Shown here piece after piece: positions 1-10,200 of a stretch of DNA of 64,000 nt (position 1 is its first letter; the number at the start of each line of letters is the position of its first letter). The translations under genes and the position numbers were made by a program. The notes beneath the pieces were generated by a model. The model was not told the origin of the DNA. It saw only the letters and a program-made list of their open reading frames with translations, and ran no database searches. The stretch is from Eukaryota sp. TZLM1-RC (lineage: Eukaryota; Metamonada: BaSk clade), in assembly GCA_040285825.1 (NCBI GenBank), contig JAUPSS010000002.1:2542001-2606000 (forward strand), in the 5' to 3' direction.

Positions 1-183
1 TGATTTATGAAAATCAACATCACCAAAATTTGTACCACAAAAAATGTGGCTTCGTAACTGAGATGCATCAATTTCCAATAATTTTGCTAAAAAATTGGTT
101 CTTTGTTCATTCAAATTTCGACAAAATTCCAAAAAAAATGATGGTGATGTTGATTTCAAAATATGAGTAAACGTTCCAGACAT
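1..183 (-). CDS. 5' end of an unknown gene, runs off the window
   Basis: Reading the minus strand from the ATG at 183-181 gives 61 uninterrupted codons to the window edge, beginning MSGTFTHILKSTSPSFFLEF and ending ...GDVDFHKS. There is no stop, so the gene continues to the left of the window. The composition looks like an ordinary soluble, mostly helical protein, and I recognise no domain. The codons use no rare run, and the ATG is preceded by A/T-rich DNA like the other gene starts here. I cannot say what it does; it could also be a fragment. Confidence 0.5.
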   Translation of the reverse strand, partial: MSGTFTHILKSTSPSFFLEFCRNLNEQRTNFLAKLLEIDASQLRSHIFCGTNFGDVDFHKS

Positions 184-569
184 TTCACATTTGATTCTTG
201 ATTTCAATTTTTAGCGACCACTTAATAATATAGAATCATTACTCTTGTTTAGCTTGATAAAATAACACAGTTTTCAAGGCACCTAGAATTGCTGAATAAA
301 AGTGCCTTGAAAGCTGGCCTATCTGTTTGAAAGTGAAACGTTGACTTTCAGTAATAACTCTTTTGTTTACAATGGTAGAAGTACACTTTCCAATTTTGAT
401 CCATGTTCTTACAATGGAATATTTTTTGAATAAATGATTTATAAGTGATGCTTGTTCCTTATCAGGTTTCGCAAGAAGTAAAAAAAATCTATTTTGTTTG
501 AATTTATTTTATTTTATTTATTTTTTGCACATTTTCAGACTCTTGAATTATAATCTTTATTTCTACGTC
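184..569. other. A/T-rich non-coding DNA
   Basis: No open frame with coding character on either strand. It separates the divergent gene start at 183 from the decayed Fanzor copy. It presumably holds the promoter of the leftward gene, but no specific motif stands out. Confidence 0.5.
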
Positions 570-1821
570 GGATGTGTACCGCGCACTCTATGACGTCTCG
601 TTCCGACCTCGCTGACCAATTCCTCCTATTGGCTTTCAGAAAGGAACCGACAACTGCTGTTATTCTGACATCAGAAGCTTTCGCGCATTGTAAATGGCGA
701 ACAGCTTTTGTCAAATACTCACTGATGGCCCTGTCTCCTGGAAGCTGAACTTCTTGCGAACAATGGCTACCTTCTTTGAGTGCCTTTCTCCAAAGAAATA
801 AGCTTCACTAGTGGTGAACACGACTGCAGCCACTATTCCTGACTCTGTGCGCGCATGGTATGATCAGGGCTTGGAAATACTGTATTGCAATATATTGGTA
901 TTGGTATTCAGCCCATTAAACAATATTGATAAGTACCAATATATTGACAATATTCTTTTCTACTTTCGAAGTCTGTTTTTAGGAAGAAACTATTAAATCT
1001 TTATAAACTACAACTAATGCTAATTATCAACATTTGTATCTTCCTCTGACCAGTTTTTATCACACAGTTTACGAATAGTTGCAACATCCCACAATTCTAG
1101 ATTGTATCACAACCATAGCTGAGCTTCAAGACGATTGTTGGACAGCGAATTTCAAGTCAGTCCGATGGTTAATTTGACTCAAGAAAACAACCGTTCTACC
1201 TCAACAGACGTTGCGGAAATCCAAGTCAAATCCCTGTACTTTCTATTGAGAGCTCGTCGCTGTTGTGACAAGTCACGAGCTCTGCTTGAAATAAGAATAA
1301 ACGGTGACTATAACGACTATGAAGGTAATAACGTAAGACGATCATTGCTAAAGCAGCAATTATATCTGAGTGCTCGAAAAGCATTGAGGAGAAACACATT
1401 TGACTTCTTTATAAGAAAACAGAAAAGATTCAGCTCCATTATCAACAAAGTGAAAAAATTTGCAAACGGTCGAGAAGTAAAGGTGTGGTTTGGCAATGGA
1501 GGTGGTGGTACATCACGTCAAAAAGTGAAAACTCCACGTAAGGCATTTCTCAAGTTGTTACAATGTTCATTTGCTAATGTGAAGATCGGAGATGAATATA
1601 TGACATCTGCAAAGGTGAACTGCTGCAAGATGCTACACCAAAAGATCTATAGAGAAGTTGATGGTGAATTTAAAGTTCACAACGCCCATTTCAGTTGTCT
1701 GGAATGTAATCAAGTTTGGTCTAGAGACATTTCTGCATCACAAAATCAGCTAGAAATTGCAATTAGTGAGTACTACTATGGAACAAGACCAGAAGCGTTC
1801 AAGAGACCACAAAGAAAATAG
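570..1821 (+). pseudogene. Decayed Fanzor (TnpB-like) nuclease copy
   Basis: This is a second, broken relative of the nuclease gene at 60007-61902. Bases about 573-870 match the N-terminal half of that gene (VYRALYDVSF through the NTTAA block) but carry stops and frame changes. Bases 871-1134 do not match. An open frame at 1135-1821 then encodes the C-terminal nuclease half: RRNTFDFFIRKQKR, a GDEYMTSAK block holding the second acidic RuvC residue (codon 1594-1596), a zinc-ribbon-like CLEC, and WSRDISASQN holding the third (codon 1726-1728). It ends KRPQRK; the other copy ends RRPRR. The first RuvC aspartate region is not found. The C-terminal half is as divergent from the 61 kb copy as two subfamilies would be, so this looks like an older, separate insertion rather than a recent duplicate. 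As read it cannot make a complete nuclease. Confidence 0.72.
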
Positions 1822-2003
1822 CTTCAAAGCTACGTATTGTTCTAGAGGAGAAATGGGCTCACTAAGATTGGTGGCCAATTATTCGAGGATTCTAGAACGT
1901 CTGTGGACGATCTCACCAAGGATGAAAGTTCTTGGAATAAGTTTGAATGATGCTTAACGAAAGTATCCATTTCAAATGAAAACCACAAATTGTTGAACAT
2001 AAC

Positions 2004-2915
2004 ATGCACAGATCTAGGGTTCCTCAACAGAACCACCACAGACCCCATTTGAGTGTACCTCGCTCTACGTCTGCTCGTGATGTTGCAAAGTCGCAAAGTA
2101 GTTATGTTCCAATGCAATCCCTTTCAGCTGAACCTTCTCCAGATGACCACAAGCACTCTAACTCAGGTTCGAATATTCGCTCATGGACCGCTCCTTCACA
2201 AAAAAAGACCAAACCTGTAAACATATCTTCTCTCTCTTTAGAACCGTCCACCACTTCATGGGCTGACATTAAAGAAAGTGAGTTTACCCTTGAACCCTCT
2301 CTTGATTCCATGATGACAACCGCTTCTACATCCACTCCAGTGTATCCCAAACCCCAACCTGTCAAACGTCACCCATCCGCTCCCGTTATACAACCACCTA
2401 CTGTGGTCCGCCGCCCCAAGCAACCTTCTCCCCCTAGTCCTCTTCCTAAGGTTGAGGTTGCTGCTCCCACACCTCCACCAACAGGTCCCACAGATGGACC
2501 ATCATTAGAAGAATTACAGAGGTACCATGATGATATGGTAGAGTTGGCAAGAAAGAAGCAAGAAGAAAAGGAACGAGAAGAAAAAAGAATTGAAGAAGAA
2601 AAAAGAAAACGACTCGAGGAAAAGATTAGATTATTAGATGAGAAGAAGTCAAGAGAAGTCAAGAGTAAAGCTGTTGGGGCCGAGAGAAGCGTTGAAGATA
2701 AGACTGAGGAGCATCATACTACATCAGTATTGTTTTCACCTGTTCAATCAAATTTAATTTCAATCAAAAAAGAGTCGAGAAGGGATCAAGTTGATGATGT
2801 TGTCAAGGCAAGAAGGGTATTATATGAAGATGATGTGCCTCAAAATAAGGAAACACCAAAGGTTAAAAAGGTGTTGAGAACTGTTTCTGGAAGAAAATTT
2901 AAAAGAAAAACCTAG
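2004..2915 (+). CDS. Proline/charged-rich protein with a long charged helix
   Basis: A 303-residue open frame starting at ATG 2004. Residues 1-130 are Ser/Pro/His-rich and low complexity. Residues about 115-160 are strongly proline-rich (runs such as PSPPSPLP and PTPPPTGP). Residues about 170-225 form a continuous K/E/R-rich helix (ELARKKQEEKEREEKR and onward) resembling a single alpha-helix of the kind found in MAP7- and caldesmon-type proteins. The tail is basic (RTVSGRKFKRKT). No enzyme motif is visible. A cytoskeletal or scaffold role would fit the composition, but that is inference only. A/T-rich DNA flanks the frame on both sides and no intron is needed. Confidence 0.6.
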   Translation: MHRSRVPQQNHHRPHLSVPRSTSARDVAKSQSSYVPMQSLSAEPSPDDHKHSNSGSNIRSWTAPSQKKTKPVNISSLSLEPSTTSWADIKESEFTLEPSLDSMMTTASTSTPVYPKPQPVKRHPSAPVIQPPTVVRRPKQPSPPSPLPKVEVAAPTPPPTGPTDGPSLEELQRYHDDMVELARKKQEEKEREEKRIEEEKRKRLEEKIRLLDEKKSREVKSKAVGAERSVEDKTEEHHTTSVLFSPVQSNLISIKKESRRDQVDDVVKARRVLYEDDVPQNKETPKVKKVLRTVSGRKFKRKT

Positions 2916-3272
2916 TAATATTGCGATTGATTGATTGGCGATTAATTTCTTATATATTTAATTAGAAACTTTATTTATTTTCTTTATTTGTACGCTATTT
3001 TCAATGATAATTTTGTGTTGTGAATAAATTCGTTTTTTGCTGAGTTATTTTAGCAATAAGTATATCTTTTTGGTAATCAGTTTGTTTTAATTGTTGATTA
3101 TCATTATTCTACTACTCTCGCTTTTGTGTAATAATTTCGTTCTTAATACCGTTTAACTCTTTCAAAACACAGCTTGGGGTTCTGGGGTTCAAAGAAATGC
3201 TGGGAATTCTTCGAATTATCTCAGGGAAATGCACAAAATTCCTTGATTTGCTCAAACATTGGAAATTTTATT
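2916..3272. other. Non-coding spacer
   Basis: Very A/T-rich, no open frame of note. It contains the 3' untranslated region of the gene ending at 2915 (an aataaa-like string at about 3021) and the left target site of the LINE fragment that follows. Confidence 0.5.
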
Positions 3273-3282
3273 TTGTTTCATC

Positions 3283-3677
3283 GAGTTATGTATTTATTGA
3301 ATTTGTACACTTAATTAAATTAACTCATAACTAATGGGACGACTATCATTGAACCAAGATTTCCTCTACAAAATCTTGATCTGCTTGCTGTCTAGCTAAA
3401 GCTTCTCTAATTCGATTGAAAAACCGAGGTACTCTATTAATAATGGCAAATTGAATCCGTGAACGCCATAAAAAAATATCAAATCTTTTCATTGTTTTTT
3501 CTTGCACCATTTTTTGGAAGTCATCCAAAAAAGTTTCTGCTTCAACTGATAATCTTCCATTTATCGAAAATGGGCAAGCAATAAAAACCAGCTGTGTATT
3601 TCTATCGACATTAGCCTCTTCAATATCTTTATCATATTGTCTATGTTTCTCTTTTGCTTTAAAATCCAGAGCAGCCA
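3283..3677 (-). mobile_element. 5'-truncated LINE 3' end with 10-bp target duplication
   Basis: The minus strand encodes AALDFKAKEKHRQYDKDIEE... to ...FVEEILVQ and a TGA, the C-terminal endonuclease part of the non-LTR family found repeatedly here (compare 29650-30600, 25190-25516 and 55020-55367). The copy is flanked by the 10-bp direct repeat TTGTTTCATC at 3273-3282 and 3678-3687. That fixes its ends and shows insertion by target-primed reverse transcription with heavy 5' truncation. There is no poly(A); the 3' end is an aataaata-type tail. Confidence 0.8.
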
Positions 3678-3873
3678 TTGTTTCATCTGAATTACATATC
3701 ATTTAGACTTAATTGACGTAAACACGATTGAATTGGTCAATTGCCTTAGTAAATCACCTCAATGGGAACAATTACTTAAAAACGATAAAATTGCATATAC
3801 TCAAAATATCTCTATCAACCATTTCTACTCTAATTATTGATACTCAACGGTCTTCAACATCGGTATCACAACA

Positions 3874-4782
3874 ATGGGTGATGTAGCTGTCTCTTCTGCC
3901 AGTGGTCCATCTTGGTCTGTCCGTCAAAAGCAGAACTTTTTTCGTGCATTGTCACGCTTTGGTTCCTCGCCTATTGCTATTTCAAGTTACACAGGTAAAA
4001 CTCCAGCTCAATGTGCATCATATCTGGCTGCTGTTTCCACCCTCAAAACTTTTTTTGATGGTGAAATAACTCAGCAACAAGCATTTGAATCACACGGTCC
4101 TGTCTCTGAGAACTCTTTACTCAACTCTCTTAACGAACTTGATTCATCTTCTCAACTGCCAACACAGCCCTTAGTAGCACCTTCTAGTCACCATAAGTCC
4201 AATGAAAGTCCCGAAATTTCACTCAGCGATGAAGAAGAAGAGGCCGCAGAACTTTGTGAGGACCACTACATCAAAGCTGCTGAACTAATGAACATTCCAT
4301 TCAAAAGATCTTTATTTCTTATTAAACTAACCAGATTATTTGCTCTTTCTGAAATTAACAAACATCCTACTAGAGAGTCTGTGTACTTTTTTGAAGCAAA
4401 TTTAAGAAATTTTATTGCTAAACTAATGTCAATGATTTACCCTTTAGTTTTTGAACGGGGAAAAAGAATGAAAAAATGTGATTATGTTGTTCGGAAAAAG
4501 GATGTTATTGCTGCTTGTACTGTACTGAAACTTCCTTTTGGATTGGATGTGAGTGAACAAATTGAAGTTCCGGTAGATGAGGAAAGTACTCAGTTGGCAG
4601 AGCATACGCCATCACCACGTCATCATGACATGGCAACTGACAAGAAGGGATCAAGTTCTGCACCTCGTAGAAAAAGGAGAGTTGTTACAGATGGTGAGCT
4701 TCCACCTTTCAAAGTCAGTCGCATCATGGAAAGAAGAACTAAAAAATTGGCTAAAAATGGAAGTAAAGTTGCATGGAAATGA
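3874..4782 (+). CDS. SANT + histone-fold protein (Rrn5/UAF-like)
   Basis: 302 residues from ATG 3874. Residues about 12-52 (SWSVRQKQNFFRALSRFG to AQCASYLAAV) have the spaced aromatic residues of a SANT/Myb domain. A serine/acid-rich linker with DEEEEAAE follows. Residues about 150-225 (FFEANLRNFIAKLMSMIYPL then VVRKKDVIAACTVLKL) look like a histone fold, with the typical 'DV..A...L' at the start of the third helix. The basic tail contains PRRKRRVV, a likely nuclear localisation signal. SANT plus histone fold in one chain is known from Rrn5 of the yeast RNA polymerase I upstream activating factor, and TAF- or ADA-type chromatin factors are alternatives. The architecture is what I see; a role in transcription is inference. 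Confidence 0.55.
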   Translation: MGDVAVSSASGPSWSVRQKQNFFRALSRFGSSPIAISSYTGKTPAQCASYLAAVSTLKTFFDGEITQQQAFESHGPVSENSLLNSLNELDSSSQLPTQPLVAPSSHHKSNESPEISLSDEEEEAAELCEDHYIKAAELMNIPFKRSLFLIKLTRLFALSEINKHPTRESVYFFEANLRNFIAKLMSMIYPLVFERGKRMKKCDYVVRKKDVIAACTVLKLPFGLDVSEQIEVPVDEESTQLAEHTPSPRHHDMATDKKGSSSAPRRKRRVVTDGELPPFKVSRIMERRTKKLAKNGSKVAWK

Positions 4783-5608
4783 TTTAAGGTCAATGTTTCT
4801 TGCTATCTTCTTTTGGTGGATATTTTTGTACTTTTCTCAAAAATTCTCATTCTTCTATCACACTGTAAACGTCTTATTAGAACATTCTGGGCTCTTTTAA
4901 CACTAGGTATTGTGTTCAGTGCAATACAGTATGTGGTTCCAATACAATTTTGTGTATTTTTTCAATCTTTGTCCAAAATCGCCTCTTTTCAATATAAATC
5001 ATTTCCTATTTTACGTCCAAGAAGAACAACGTTTTGTAGCCCAAACTCAACCAAAAATTGATCAAATACTTTTAACTGTTTCATAGGGTTAATGTAGCCA
5101 GTGCTTGAACTCACACTCAGTACAAATGGAGTTCGAACCTGCTTGAGTGCAATAAACCGTGAAATTTCGCTATTGTTTGTTTAAACCAATTAATACCTGG
5201 TTTTATTAATATAAGTTATAAATAATTTATGTGCTATGATAGACACCATTCACTCAATCTATTCTAGTTCTAATCACACAATCGCCATAAATCATTTAGT
5301 AGAAACACTATAATTGAGGATAATAGATTTAAAGGACACACTCCATACACTGATCAAACATCATCTTTGTATAAATTTCACCTAAGTAATCAAACAATTA
5401 TACAGCTAAACTAAAAAGCTTACCACTTTTGATTGTGTGCTCAAGGAACAATCTTGTCCGTTGAAATAGAAAATGAGGAAAGCAATCCCACACACATTCT
5501 CGATAATGTTTGACATTTTTTCCAAAGTATTGTATGATCTTGAAATAATTTATATCACAAGGAGTCCACCTTTAACCATAATCTTGTAACCCACATCAAT
5601 TGTTGTAA
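4783..5608. other. Long A/T-rich non-coding stretch
   Basis: Short chance open frames only. Near 5120-5135 there is a string resembling a minus-strand Pol III B box, but it has no T-stem or acceptor stem around it. Nothing else is recognisable. Confidence 0.45.
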
Positions 5609-6614
5609 ACTAGAAAATCATTTTTATTAGTACAAAGCAAAAAAAAACAAAAACCTAAACAGTAGTTGCATGCATAGCAGGAGCAGTGTTTTGGTACACA
5701 ACCTGTTGTCCAGGGACAGCCATAACAACTTGCTGAGGCTGCTTGACATTATCAGGGGAAATATTGAAGAATCCAACAATGAGGAAAATATAAGCAACCA
5801 ATTCCAAAATGAAACCTACAACAATGATACGGAGACAGAACCCAATGATGTAGAGAGTTCCACCCGTTTTGAGAGAACTGACATTAGTCATAGATCCCAA
5901 ACGGTTGAAGAAAATGGTAAGAAGGATGGCATCGACGATAGCGAGGATCACCCAAAGGACGATGGTTCCCATGATTCCCTTCATGCTATCTTGGATAGTG
6001 CCAATATCAAACGATTTCATAGCATCAAAAAGACTGGCGGCAAATACAACGATGAGCAAGACAATAATAATATCGGTTGCAACAACAATGGCCATTTTAA
6101 CTACCAATCCACTATCATTGAAGGCACCGGATGCAGATAATGCAGCAAAAAAGAACAAAACCAAAGCAATGAACTTGAAAACAGCTCCAACAACTGGAAC
6201 GATCATTAAGAGTAAACTGAGAAGAAGGAAGATCGCACCAAATCCACCAAGGAGCTTGGCACTACCGAGCTTGGAGAGGTCTGAGGTAAACTACAATAAC
6301 AATCGCATACCACCGGTGTTTGAGGAAGACTGAGGCTGATGCATCGAGAGAGAGAATCAAAGAAATCACAATCAAAAAAAATTTCTTCTAGTGATTGATT
6401 CATGAAACTTTTACAGTCATTCTTGAATGTTGGACGCAATGTTGTTGTAAAAATGTGCAGAATATCCGAGATCGCTCTTTCCTCAACTTAACTTTATACC
6501 CAAAGAAGGTACAGTAGCATCTTGTTACATAAGTTGACTGCTTGATGTATGATGCACGAATTGTATTGCTCAAGCGGACAGTCCATGTTTCTCGCAGTGT
6601 TGCAAAAGATATTC
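5609..6614 (-). repeat. Inverted segmental duplication, copy 1
   Basis: About 1 kb matching 29381-31412 in opposite orientation at near-identity, covering the promoter region, both exons, the intron and the 3' UTR of the membrane-protein gene. Homology stops abruptly at both ends. Copy 2 has an extra LINE fragment inside the homologous DNA; copy 1 does not. Confidence 0.9.
5655..6344 (-). CDS. Small membrane protein, DUF996-like, copy 1 (two exons)
   Basis: Exon 1 is 6344-6311 (MHQPQSSSNTG) and exon 2 is 6280-5655. A 30-nt intron (6310-6281, donor gtatgc, acceptor cctcag) joins them after the first base of codon 12. The predicted protein is 219 residues with four hydrophobic segments. The start of the folded part (SKLGSAKLLGGFGAIFLLL) strongly recalls the archaeal/bacterial DUF996 membrane proteins. 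The C-terminal tail is Gln/Val-rich and hydrophilic. Its function is unknown. The encoded protein is identical to that of the copy at 30681-31370; the DNA differs at a few sites, including one base in the intron. The intact upstream region has gtataaa about 145 bp before the ATG in the sense direction, a possible TATA element. Starting at the internal ATG of exon 2 instead would lose part of the first membrane helix. Confidence 0.85.
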
Positions 6615-6639
6615 GTAAAAGTCAATAATATCACAGACC

Positions 6640-6880
6640 AAATTTACTTTATCAGTAAATCCAATTGAATTGATTAAAGTTAACTCTTGTAACTCCAACA
6701 CTAATACTAATCGTTATACCAATGGCTCTGTCGGCTTGACTAAAGGCGATGTGGTTGTACCTGGATTAAATGGAAGTATTATCATTTTGGACATTATTCA
6801 CATTTATTCTTGTAAATTTTCAATGAAACATTCAATTACATATATTTCAAACTTAGTTGAGGTAGACATTTCACAGTGAT
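6640..6880 (+). mobile_element. LINE endonuclease-domain fragment
   Basis: The open frame at 6670-6879 contains GDVVVPGLNGSIIILDIIHI. This matches the PD-(D/E)XK-like block GDVILPGLDGSFILLDVMSV of the larger LINE copy near 28045. Only this part of the domain is left. Confidence 0.6.
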
Positions 6881-6969
6881 TTTAAAAGTGAATCACAAGT
6901 TCAGATTCATCGCTAATTGGAACACGTCTGCTAATTAAGAAGAAATGAACAATTGACGAATATGCCAAT

Positions 6970-7050
6970 TGTTGGCGCCCTTAGGCTTTTATAATATGAA
7001 TAGAAAATAAATCAGCTTTATCTTAACCACTTTTCCAACCTACGGCATCA
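6970..7050 (+). repeat. 5' LTR of element B (81 bp)
   Basis: Begins TGTTGGCGCC and ends GGCATCA. The LTR is exceptionally short but matches the element's other LTR over its full length with about four differences. It is followed by ataattattggcc, a string also found just inside element A's LTR. Confidence 0.9.
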
Positions 7051-7295
7051 ATAATTATTGGCCATTTAGGTTGATATCAGGTATACCACTTACACAACTT
7101 ACAGCTATCATACAGAGGATATCTTTAGCAGATATTATGTCAGTCTTTCCCAGCCAGGACACTGACCTCTTTAAAATTAAACATACAGCAACACGACAGG
7201 GATACTTACAATACACTTACATCAACAGGAGAAGTAGCAAAGAGTGATGAGGATTCGGGCTCGAGACCACCCTCCCCCCCCCTCTAGAAAAAACC

Positions 7296-10200
7296 ATGGA
7301 TTCGTTCGGGGGAAAGATCAGGTTTTTAGCTATCGAACGAATCAGCAGAACCGATACCGATGACATCCTGGAAACTAAATTGCCGGCATGGATGGACTCG
7401 TACTTTGATACGATCATCCATAACTACTCAGAGGTAACGGATGGGGCTCCTACTTGTTTCAGGGAGTATATGGAACAAGCAGACAGCATAAATCCAAGCA
7501 AGTTGGAACCCGTCAGCGACTTCTTTGACGCAGATGCCCTAAATAATATACTTACGAAGCGCTCAAGCGTCTCCACATTTAGGAGCCGCCCAAACAACGG
7601 GAATCTACAACAAGGAAGAAGAAGTTCAGATTCATGGTTACGGGCGATCAATCAACAGAGCTCCACCAGAGACCTAAACTTCCAGTAATTGCCCCCATAA
7701 TATCAGAAAAAGAGCAACCGGTACAAGTCTGTTCTATCGATGTACTCCTGACCACACCCCAACAGTAGATGTGACAGAACGAGTAAACAGGCCTACCAGA
7801 GTGGTTCAGGAACCATCAACTTCCTCCCAACCTATGCTTACTAGTGCATCAGAAGACGAAGTCGAGTTGAGTGGACCTAGTTTAGATGAAACACCTTCTC
7901 CTCAACCCTTTCGTAGAAGAGTTTCTTCTGAGGAGCCTCTTCGTTTGGAGGACCTCCAAGCTTCAAGAAATATATTGGACATGAGTATAGCGAGTAGTCT
8001 TCAGAGACATGTGGACTCTCGGTCTAGGTCAGCTGAATACAAAGCTCCTCACCTATCCGAGAAAGACCCACTCAACAAGATGTCTCTCGTCTCCTTCCTT
8101 CTCAAGTTCCAAACATGGGATCAATACGGGTGCAAGATAGCTAATAGAAGCTTCCAAGCCCCTGGTCAATCTGATTTGTCTCGTGCTATGTTGATAGCAA
8201 CCCAGATATTTGGTGAAGGAAAGACCCAAATTACCCCTGAGCTCTTATCATCTCTCCCATCTCACATCAGAGAAGAAATTGATAGTGACATGAAGCAGCC
8301 ACTTTTAAAGATCGACCCAGAACTGACGAAACGTCTGGGACCTCCTTTTCATCATTACGACTTATTTAGAAGTATGATGATAAGTACTTGTCCGTCCGGC
8401 ATATCAAACATAATTGACCCCCATCTCATCTCTAGATGGCAAGGCCAAGGACTTCTGAGACCGGACTTCTACGATGCAGATCTAATGGTTTTTCTGCTAC
8501 GCAGGGCGCAATTTACCTCTTATCATGAGGCTTGCTCCGCTCTAGCAAAGCCTTGCATAAATTGGAGAAACATCCACAACAAAATGGATGCTGACAATGA
8601 ATTTGGTAGGTTCGTCGATGATTTTGGAGACGTCCTGAGAATGACCACTTACATGGTTGATTACTCTATATCTGCATCGATTAGGGGAAGCAGCAATTTA
8701 ATAACCCTCTCACTCACCCTCATTGCAGAATACTTTCTCTTGGGAATAGATATTGTTGCCATTACCAAGGAGCTGGCAAGCCATTGGACAAGAGAAGATC
8801 TCTGGAACCCTTCAACAGGTACAACTTTGTTAGACCTGATTTCGACCACCAGAAGACACTTCTTAGCTTGATGCCAAACAACGGGAAATAGGCACACCAT
8901 GGAACTTCTGAGGAAATAAGCTGAAAGAGAAGAAGATATTCCATTAGGCCTTTCGACCATGAGAATTTACTCTAGAAGAGTAACTCCATCTGGTTCAGGT
9001 GCTAAACGTCGCTCGGGAGGTGGATTTAAAGGAACTCCCCAAAACAAATATGTCCCAGAAAGTCACGAACGGGATGGTTCTAAGTTTTGTACATTTTGTA
9101 ACGTCACCGAAGGAAAAAACCCTATTGGTCACACGGTTTTTGAATGTAAAGACCCCCGTTGTACCAGGAGCAAGGTACCTAAAAAATTAAGGTTTAAGAT
9201 CGGCGAGGCTGATCAGCCTGCGAGAAGTGGCAGTGCAGTTAGGGGCCGAGATGGCCGTGGTAGACGTGTAGCTAGATTAAGAGGTAGGGCCGAGGTGGCC
9301 ATATTAGAGGACATAAAGGCAGAGGTCAATATAGACCTATTTATTACATTAATACACAAGAGGAAACATCATCAACATCACCCCCTTCTGAGAACGTGTC
9401 AGCTAGTTCGAGCATGACCTCTCACAGACGGATCGACCGTTTCAGCAACAGGGTCAGAAACACAGGTAACTTTCCCAATCGGAAACAAATCAATGCAATC
9501 AATCACAATCAATCAATTGCCGATTTCGGAAACCCAGTCAACAACTCCCCAACAGCTCAACAATTCTTACTTAATCCTCTACAATTCCACAAACCCAGCT
9601 CTGATATCAATAGTATTTTTGGTATAAATTCTACGGTTAGTGAAAACCACATCAGATCCCAGCATTCTCCATTTCTAAAATTGGAGATTTTAATAAATAC
9701 TATAAAAATGATTGCAACTATTGATTCGGCAGCGTTTTGTTCGGTTATAACAGAAGATTTGGCTAACAAATGCAATTTGTCAATTAATAGAGATGATACG
9801 ATTGAGTTCTTATCAGCCAATAACGTATCACGTAAATAGCTAGGAGGTGCAAATGGTCTTCTGTCGTTCAACGTAGGAAGCATTGCGCACCAGGTACATA
9901 ATAGACATACTCTTCCCATAATCCCGGGTTCGAACAAACTATTAATAGGGACAGACATGTTAAAAACACTTGGGCTTCAGACGGATGATGGTCTTTTCAT
10001 TAAATCAGACAAAGAACACCGCACTTTGCTAAATGCAGAATCTGAATTCGACTCAAGAATCGCTCAACATTCGATTAGGACCTTAGAAAACCAATCATCG
10101 TGTCCTTCCGATTTTGAGGAGCAATTAACTAGATCTGGTTGTGAGATAAAATTAGATGATGATAATAATAAATTAAAATTAACGAGTCTACTAGAAATTT

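Noticed and set aside
5110-5140. B-box-like string on the minus strand suggesting a tRNA
   Set aside because: No T stem, acceptor stem or A box around it.
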